NCBI RefSeq assembly: GCF_964340395.1
Contig: NC_135566.1
Location: forward strand, 15,556,501 to 15,620,500
Reading direction: 5' to 3'
DNA: 64,000 bases
From: Glandiceps talaboti
Lineage: Eukaryota; Hemichordata; Enteropneusta; Spengelidae
Both the position numbers and the translations under genes were made by a program. This document shows, piece by piece, positions 59,201 through 64,000 of the stretch. Under the pieces are notes generated by a model that was not told the origin of the DNA, ran no database searches, and was given only the letters and a program-made list of their open reading frames with translations. The stretch's first letter is position 1. Each line of letters opens with the position of its first letter.

Positions 59201-62200
59201 TTGTTTCGCTTCATGAACATTATATACTAAACTGAAGGGTCCAGTATGATAAGAATTACTCAGGTAAAATTTAGAATTGAAAAGCAGTTGTCTGACAGAG
59301 TTACAGAACATATTGGTCCAGAACAAGAGTGGTTCGATTCAATTGTTATGGCTCCACTGATATGATAAGAAAACATTAATGTGAGAACCTGGGATTGAAT
59401 TATGGGCCTTTAAGTCAACCTACACTCACAGTTCAATGGATAGGGTCTAATTCTAATCTTACCTTTCTTACCATAGGTTGTTTTAAGTCTATCCACTGCA
59501 TCCTCATCTTCTAGCCACAACTGCATTCTAATAAATGGTTCTCTCCCCTTCTGTGTTAGTTTCCTCCACGGTTTAGGATGCGACAAGATATCACTAACAC
59601 TCCCCTGTGACAGACCCAGGACATGATCACCAAACAGTCTTTGCGGAATCAGGTACTTGTTCAGTTGGTCTTTGATCTCCATGGTGACATGCCTTGTGTT
59701 GAGTTCTGGATATTTTTCATAGTGTTGGCTAGTCAGGGGCGGTAGGACTCGTTTCAGAGGTTTGGCCATTGCTAAGAAGCTAGGAGACATAGCATAAAGT
59801 TGGTTGTCAATCACACAGTTTGATTCTCGGATGGCCTGTTGTATGGCTTGTTGTACTCGGATTGCGTTTTCATCGTTTGCTGAAATAGCATTCTGAATTG
59901 CTTTATCAACTTGTCCTTCAGGACTAACAGTGGAAGTGTGGTTGTTTTTCTTTATTAGCGGTATGGCTTCAGTTTGTGGTTCCTGATCAAACGGAATACT
60001 GGTTGTTCTTTCAACAATAGTTTCTGAGTACGGTTTGAACGCACTATGTCTCAGGGGTCGCATTCTATCCGGGGAAGCCCTTTTTGGAGTACTGGAGAAG
60101 TCAGAAGGAGCCCTTGATGTAGCTGGCACTGGTGAGCTCATTGCATCCATCTCTCTCTTTGCTTGCTTCAAGATATGAGCTACTGCCTCCTCTGTGGAAT
60201 CTTTTGGAGTTGAAGTGACAGACCGAGATGCAGTTGATGGCAATGATGTAGTTGGTGTCATTGAAAGTTGAAACTCCTTACCTAACAATGAATAAAAAAT
60301 ACATTTAGTAGTTGGAATAATTTTCAAAAGTACAACAATAGATATCTATACATTGATAGTTGGAATATTTCACCAAAGTAAATATTAAAACCACCGATCA
60401 CAGTTGCAAAATTATCAACAAAGAATTATGACTCTTTTTTCCAAGCTGAAGTTAACACATCATAGTATCATCATACAATGGTATGGGGTTCTGTTATTAT
60501 TACAGATGTTTAACCAAAACAACAAATTTCTGTAAAAATGACACAGTGCGATCATGCGATTTCATATTGAACGAATGATCACATCCTCATTTGCATATCA
60601 TTTGCATACAGGTATACAATAATGTTTTCGGTATTACACTACCGTGCAAATGCCACTCATATTTGTGCACACTGGTGCAAGTAATCTCTGGTGCATATGT
60701 AAATGTATTGTATGTCATCACATACATACCATGTTTCATATTGGGTTATTATTATAGAATTTTCTTGACTGCAACAGTACAGCTGACATGCCTTTCAATA
60801 CCAGACAATCTGTATTTAGTTCAGTATTTTGTTTGTCAAGTTATGTACAACACTGTAAAACTTTCAAGTGCTTGATAAATATTTTAAAATACTTTTTTTC
60901 AATGAAAGGAAGGTTATTAAAACAGTATCTAGAATTGGTGACTTACCTTTTTTCTTGGCATTGATAATGAGTAGAGTTTTAATGTTTTCTTCGTCTGCCA
61001 AGAAATCTACCATTTTGATAAATGGTTCTCTTCCCTTCACTGTCAGTTTATCCCAAGGTTTCGGCCGCGCTAGTATCTCACTGACTGAGCCTTGAGACAT
61101 TGCCAGTACATATTCACCAAAGACTCTCTGCCCGATGTTGTATGTTAAAAGCAAGTCTTTGATAATTCTAGCCACTTCAATGGTGTTGATGTCGCCGTTG
61201 TCCACGTAGTGTTTGCGTATTGCAGGGTACGAGTTAGGTCTGATGAGAGGGTTGGACATAATGGTTGATGGCGAAGCTGCCATCATGGCCGATTGTGAGG
61301 ATGACATCATGGCTGACTGTGAACTAGGCATCATGGTTGATTGCGAGGCTGTCATCATGACCGACTGCGAGGTCATCATGGCCGATTGTGAGGTCGTTAT
61401 CATGGCAACAGGTGAGGAGGTCATACTGGCTGACTGTGAGGTTGTCATTGTCACTGGCTGTGAGGTTGTCTTTGTGGCAGTCTGTGGGGTTGTCATCATA
61501 ACTGGCTGTGGGGTGGTTGTTTTGGCTGGCTGTGGCAGTGATGGTAGGGGTGACGACACCATGGCTGGCCGTGGCATTGCCGGCAAGGGTGACGATGCTT
61601 GTGATGTATTGGGGGATGCTGAGTTTGTGTTGGATAGTTCACAAGGAGAGTTTGACCCTGATGGGCTTCCTCTAGCGTGGCATGTTCTTGGTTGTTGGTG
61701 TGTTGTGAGAGATGCACCTTCACCTATAGTACAAGAAAGGTGATACAAATGTCATTCTTATTTTGGCGACAATTTTGCATCGTGACGATAACTTTCTTAA
61801 ACCAGTCAAGTCAATTTTTTGCTTTTTAAGGACTGAATGTAGTAAAACAACATTCAAATTTAAAACAACATTTCTTTAAACCTTTCTTGTACTGTGGTAA
61901 GGCCTCCCATGTAAAGCAAATAAACATAAAAACAAGAGACACGTCCTAGAAACCAACTAGGAATGATCACAGAGACATTATAGACAGTACAGTTAAAGTA
62001 CGCTAAAGTAAATAAGCAGGGAGCTGCCACAGTCCAAGTTGGTTGTGTTGGAATGATAGACTAGTATAGTGCACATTATATCATATTCAAGCCAAGTTAT
62101 TGTCTTTGAACAGAAAATATGGATTATATACCCCTGGTCATTCTACATCACAACAACCCATGTCTATGTTACTAGTTTTGCGATGCGCGAAATATGAGTC

Positions 62201-62812
62201 AAAATGCTCAAAATTGTTCCTAAATTACGCTTGAGGAGGTATAGTTATATTATTCTCCAATATTTTACTTCATTCAGCTGAAAAATACTGGTAACCTAAG
62301 GGTTTGTCACTACGAGTCTAGCTACTCTCAGTGACAAGGACCCCTTAGGTTACTCATATTTCCTTGGCCGAATGAAGAAAAATTTTGAGGAATAGTATCG
62401 AATTAACAGTGCATATGTAGCCATCTGTTCAAGTCGCTCTTTCTGTTTTGTATCAACAAAAAGCTGCACATGAAATTCCAAATTTCGTATACAGCCTATT
62501 TATGTTTTGCTGTGCATTGTACAGACAGACAGATTGGAATTTTATATTTATACCCAAGTATTGAAGACTTTTAACTTTTAGCTTATAGGATGAGAGGAGA
62601 TAGAGGGACTACTCACTGTTTAACTCTGTGTTGCTGAGTTTCAATGATGTGTTCTCAGATTGCAAGGCTCGGTTCTTTTCGAGTAGTAACATTTCCAGAG
62701 ACTTTTGTTGATTGGAATCATCCTCTTCAACTTGGTGGAATTCCATAGATTTCATGATGTTGAGTTCTTTTTTCATTTCGTCGTAATCACTTTGACTTTT
62801 CATTCTCTCTTC
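42052..62812 (-). CDS. CUX1: CASP isoform of the CUX locus (Golgi coiled-coil tail-anchored protein), 3' part
   Basis: CASP is a Golgi membrane golgin related to giantin and, in vertebrates, an alternative product of the CUX1 gene. Exons (minus): 62812-62617 (shared), 46863-46727, 45892-45826, 45560-45457, 44402-44286, 43649-43503, 42969-42824 and 42100-42052. Phases join to 963 nt, giving 320 aa of C-terminal sequence; more 5' exons lie beyond 64000. The coiled coil ([13 protein letters not shown]) is followed by [34 protein letters not shown] and [21 protein letters not shown] single membrane span ([20 protein letters not shown]) keeps the Tyr and His typical of CASP. The last 49-nt exon encodes [15 protein letters not shown], equivalent to the human FADHLHKFH tail. 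The intron 46864-62616 contains all CUX-specific exons. An array follows the donor of the 43503 exon. Confidence 0.94.
42449..42732. mobile_element. Long-TIR MITE, diverged copy (CASP last intron)
   Basis: The left end TTAAAGGGGCATGTCACTAC is degenerate. The right part is well kept: GATGTAAAATCATAAAATGA, CTCTAGAACCCAAAGTTTAT, GAAAATGTCTTTATTTCC. Confidence 0.6.
43250..43541 (-). repeat. 64-bp array of a CASP exon donor region, about 4 units
   Basis: On the minus strand the exon ends with 39 nt encoding [13 protein letters not shown], then GTAAGTATGTCACATGACAA. The unit (39 exonic plus 25 intronic nt) recurs with donors near 43502, 43439, 43375 and 43312. The third is damaged (GTAATTATG). Copies are 85-95 percent identical. 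Confidence 0.92.
47489..47850. mobile_element. Fold-back repeat family, full-length copy (CASP intron)
   Basis: Reverse orientation to 13740-14125. Runs from AGTATTCCTCAATATTTTTC through CATGACCTAAGGGGCCTTGT, its partial complement ACAAACTCTTACGTCA and GAGTCATATTTCAAGCACTG, to TTGGCTTGTGCATGGTATAG. This copy best shows the whole unit. Confidence 0.72.
48180..48440. repeat. Self-complementary array built on AATAATGGCCAATATT
   Basis: About 10 copies of CCAAAATAATGGCCAATATT and its reverse complement alternate with TTTTTCAACGG, TTTTTCCAGTGG and TTGATCAATTT. The whole 260 bp can form nested hairpins. No coding potential. Confidence 0.85.
48529..48636 (-). mobile_element. AGTCTGTAAG MITE, copy
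   Basis: TAGTCTGTAGAGTATGCCAT, then GGGCACCCTCACACATCAGT and GACACGACGTATCTTATTGTCTA. Opposite orientation to 41742. Confidence 0.72.
49846..50140. repeat. Three about 130-bp units with long G runs
   Basis: Runs of 12-17 G near 49846-49860, 49980-49995 and 50124-50136 are each followed by CTATACATAAATGGAGTG-like sequence, CCCCCTCCC, AAATCATCAGTGAC and a TTTGAATTTC...AAATTC block. Frames across it are artefacts. Confidence 0.85.
52926..53211. repeat. (CT)n/(CA)n microsatellites
   Basis: (CT)n at 52926-52961 joins (CA)n to about 52998. A second (CA)n of about 60 bp lies at 53150-53211, both preceded by TCTCACTC-like sequence. Confidence 0.97.
54001..54723. mobile_element. 723-bp element with about 27-bp inverted ends
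   Basis: Left end AGGCCAGAAAAAATTAAAAA, GCTGTTCAAC. Right end GCTCAACAGCTTTTATATTTTTTCTGGCCT. Inside the ends GGGTAGGTAGGTC and GGGTAGGTCAGG also recur. No open frame of note, so non-autonomous or a decayed DNA transposon. Confidence 0.6.
55030..56112. repeat. 30-bp minisatellite with AGGTCA, about 25 good copies
   Basis: The unit GACACCATATGTCACTTGAG+GTCAAAGAAT is near perfect at 55405-55880, shortens and varies to 56112, and is degenerate upstream from 55030. Each unit has TGACA/TGTCA inverted words around CATATG and a TGAGGTCA half-site. The 184-codon frame is an artefact of a period divisible by three. Confidence 0.95.
56828..57516 (-). CDS. CUX1: CUX homeodomain exon (last CUX exon)
   Basis: 689 nt. 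[19 protein letters not shown] opens the homeodomain, [20 protein letters not shown] is helix 2/3. After it come about 130 residues rich in Asp, Glu and Ser, ending NDPDWKY and TGA at 56828. The acceptor is TTTTAACAG. Confidence 0.95.
56828..62812 (-). CDS. CUX1: CUX-type homeobox transcription factor, 3' part (three CUT domains plus homeodomain)
   Basis: A sequence-specific nuclear DNA-binding regulator of the cut superclass. Exons (minus): 62812-62617 (coiled coil, shared with CASP), 61723-60947 (CUT1), 60281-59463 (CUT2), 58786-58370 (CUT3) and 57516-56828 (homeodomain and stop). Phases join to 2898 nt, giving 965 aa. The N-terminal exons are outside the window. The [20 protein letters not shown] string in the first exon is a CUX/CASP signature. 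Each CUT repeat shows GQRVFGE or PQRLFGD, QGSVS, PKPW and KGREPF/KGKEPF. The homeodomain has WFHNYRSR with His at position 50, the cut-class mark. The C-terminal tail is acidic (DDEEDD), comparable in place to the repression region of CUX proteins. All internal introns are phase 1, so single CUT exons or the whole cassette can be skipped in frame. Confidence 0.96.
58370..58786 (-). CDS. CUX1: CUX CUT domain 3 exon
   Basis: 417 nt, phase 1 at both ends. A Ser/Asn-rich linker leads to [38 protein letters not shown] and [14 protein letters not shown] 70-bp duplication with ATATGTCATATCTACAGGGA lies just upstream of its acceptor (58800-58900). Confidence 0.94.
59463..60281 (-). CDS. CUX1: CUX CUT domain 2 exon
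   Basis: 819 nt, phase 1 at both ends. A long Ser/Pro/Thr-rich linker leads to [36 protein letters not shown] and [13 protein letters not shown]. The acceptor CATTGTTAG is followed directly by GTAAGG, a donor-like sequence at the exon start, but no in-frame use of it is suggested. Confidence 0.94.
60480..60700. mobile_element. Dispersed element, partner of 219-690
   Basis: GGGGTTCTGTTATTATTACA, TCCTCATTTGCATATCATTT, CAATAATGTTTTCGGTATTA and GTGCAAGTAATCTCTGG follow the order seen in the first copy. Intron between CUT1 and CUT2 exons. Confidence 0.6.
60947..61723 (-). CDS. CUX1: CUX CUT domain 1 exon with Ser/Met/Gln repeat linker
   Basis: 777 nt, phase 1 at both ends. The linker contains about ten copies of a short (S/T)(S/T)SQSAMM-like motif (61240-61500). 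The CUT domain follows: [10 protein letters not shown]-type start, [31 protein letters not shown] and KGREPFIKM. An antisense open frame here (61213-61743) is a by-product of the repeat. Confidence 0.94.
62080..62400. mobile_element. Fold-back repeat family, full-length copy
   Basis: AAGCCAAGTTATTGTCTTTG, CCCTGGTCATTCTACATCAC, GAGTCAAAATGCTCAAA and GAGGAGGTATAGTTATATTA come first. The inverted pair TGGTAACCTAAGGGTTTGTC / GACAAGGACCCCTTAGGTTAC follows, then TTTCCTTGGCCGAATGAAGA. Confidence 0.72.
62617..62812 (-). CDS. CUX1: Shared CUX/CASP coiled-coil exon (isoform branch point)
   Basis: 196 nt, phase 0 start and phase 1 end. Encodes [20 protein letters not shown] and [20 protein letters not shown], ending LSNTELN plus one base. 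Joining CUT1 (61723) gives Ser next. Joining the CASP exon (46863) gives Asn followed by RHDKLQKEY. The human CUX1/CASP split occurs at the same protein position. Confidence 0.93.
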
Positions 62813-63929
62813 CTGCATGATACAATCACAACCATAATAATCATCACTGTTATCACATTTTGGAACAAAATCAGTTGAGAGAAAACAAGAGATCTTGTAT
62901 AACATAATCACAATTTAGCAATAGAAAAGGGAAGGAGAGACAGTGTATCTAGAGATAGAAGACTACGTATTTTTTGTAATATTGCTAATTTATTTGAAGA
63001 TGAATTTCATTTTTGTTTAAGGTTGTTGTATAGGCTATTTTTCATCCAATTCTTTATTGTAGAAATGTTGTTGTAACTTTGTTAAAAATAAAGATATTGA
63101 CACCAAATTTTCTGAGTTTGTCCCTTTAATATTCATCATAACATTAAAAACATTAAAGTAGAGTTTGTTTAAATTATGATGAAATTTGACACCTGTGTAT
63201 ATTATTATATCATATTTTTCATATTTTCCACTCTGTAATAGGCAATTTTGATTTTTTTTTAAATTTTTTTTTACAGTTGTGATCATAAATATACATGTCA
63301 AAATCTGTCTAGACAAAATTTTGAAATTTTGATCCAAAATGCTTCAAATTAATTGTCAAAAAGGCAAATTTTGTTGTATGCGTACCCCATTTTCAACAAA
63401 GTATTGCCGAGTGCCTGTTTCACTAACAAAAAATCCCTCTAACCAGTTTCTCGTCCTTCATCTCAATTATCAAATAAAACAAACCCGAATTCCCTAGCAT
63501 GTATAATAAGCTAGAACGAGTAAAATGAAGAAACGTTCTAAATGGTCAAAAAGGCAAAAAAATCCCATTTTTTGACAACTTCGCGACCATTTCGCGGTAC
63601 TTGTAAAAACAATACTTGCGAACGCGTAAAGTGATTCTGTCTCTTTGAACCCTCTAGAATGAATAAAAATCGTAATATGGCTTGAAAACAGGTTAACACT
63701 CTGATATATGGCCGCTTATATTGCTAATATGTAGCGTTACGGTAATGCGATCAACTGTGTCAAGGCTAGGGGGACATCAACAAACTCATGCATATTGCGC
63801 ATGCGTATCTTTGATTTCAATACGGAGCATACGGTCGCTCAGGACTTTCTACAGCGTGTTATGAAAACTTTTAGCTGCCGCTGGACAACCCTTGAAGACT
63901 CACTACCATATTTGGCATACACTACCACG
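62813..63929. other. Upstream intron of CUX locus and candidate promoter region
   Basis: No further coiled-coil exon is recognised between 62813 and 64000. About 62930-63350 is AT-rich with homopolymer runs. From about 63580 CpG becomes more frequent (CTTCGCGACCATTTCGCGG, GAACGCGTAAAG), unlike the surrounding intron. Confidence 0.45.
63796..63806. promoter_or_regulatory. NRF-1-like palindrome
   Basis: TGCGCATGCGT fits the NRF-1 consensus YGCGCAYGCGCR except for one base. It lies about 125 bp upstream of the ATG at 63930 in locally CpG-rich sequence. Confidence 0.45.
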
Positions 63930-64000
63930 ATGCCGAAAACGAAAATAGGTAAAAGACGTTCCAAACTTCGTTACGAAGCCTTGGCTGAGAATGGAGGGAC
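63930..64000 (+). CDS. Unrecognised open start, runs off the window
   Basis: ATG opens a frame of 23 codons (MPKTKIGKRRSKLRYEALAE and on) that is still open at the last base. The N-terminus is strongly basic, as in small nuclear or nucleolar proteins or some transposon proteins. I do not recognise it. It lies on the opposite strand to the CUX locus. It could be a gene nested in a CUX intron or divergent from CUX, or a mobile-element ORF. Support is only the open frame, the CpG-richer upstream sequence and the NRF-1-like site. Confidence 0.35.
   Translation, partial: MPKTKIGKRRSKLRYEALAENGG

Noticed and set aside
61213-61743. Plus-strand 176-codon frame with IMADCE-type repeats
   Set aside because: Antisense of the CUT1 exon, which has strong family support and correct splice sites. 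The repeat keeps several frames open.
1-64000. rRNA or intact tRNA genes
   Set aside because: No rRNA-like conserved blocks and no cloverleaf with both boxes were seen.

Overview
This is an AT-rich, repeat-laden stretch of an animal nuclear genome with long spliced genes, GT-AG introns and abundant microsatellites and small non-autonomous transposons. Four conserved protein-coding genes can be rebuilt exon by exon. All are bilaterian families, and the combination of a three-CUT-domain CUX gene still fused to CASP exons with a CR1/Jockey-type retrotransposon suggests a non-insect invertebrate. A marine invertebrate deuterostome (hemichordate or amphioxus-like) or a lophotrochozoan is likely. 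I cannot name the species.

Layout. 1-4382: repeats without recognised genes. 4383-11216 (minus): TUFM, the mitochondrial elongation factor Tu, complete in 11 exons (448 aa). 11217-12788: shared head-to-head promoter region with a 22-bp minisatellite. 12789-16217 (plus): AIP, the AHR/HSP90 co-chaperone, complete in 4 exons (328 aa). 16218-19623: SINE-like remnant and large microsatellites. 19624-38506 (plus): MAN2B1, lysosomal alpha-mannosidase, complete in 23 coding positions (990 or 982 aa). One position is a duplicated, apparently mutually exclusive exon pair, and a broken 3.2-kb non-LTR retrotransposon lies in intron 17. 38507-42051: convergent intergenic region. 42052 to beyond 62812 (minus): a compound CUX/CASP locus. 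A coiled-coil exon at 62617-62812 can join either the CUT1-CUT2-CUT3-homeodomain exons (56828-61723, CUX transcription factor) or skip about 15.7 kb to seven CASP exons (42052-46863, Golgi tail-anchored golgin). The 5' part of this locus lies beyond the window. At 63930 a small plus-strand open start with a CpG-rich, NRF-1-like upstream region runs off the window end.

The most unusual signal is a pattern repeated four times in two unrelated genes. Three MAN2B1 exons (4, 5 and 7) and one CASP exon are each followed by a tandem array whose unit includes the last 14-39 coding bases plus the 5' splice site. The result is about 4 to 18 ordered copies of a donor downstream of the real one. In all four cases, use of a downstream copy brings an in-frame stop almost at once. 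The second highlight is the MAN2B1 exon 3a/3b pair: about 56 percent identical over 50 aligned residues, same phase, separated by only 37 nt, and preceded by a 150-base pyrimidine tract. This is the classic layout for sterically enforced mutually exclusive splicing inside a glycoside hydrolase catalytic domain.

All exon borders were placed by eye from splice signals, reading phase and remembered family sequence. No alignment, transcript or database search was run.
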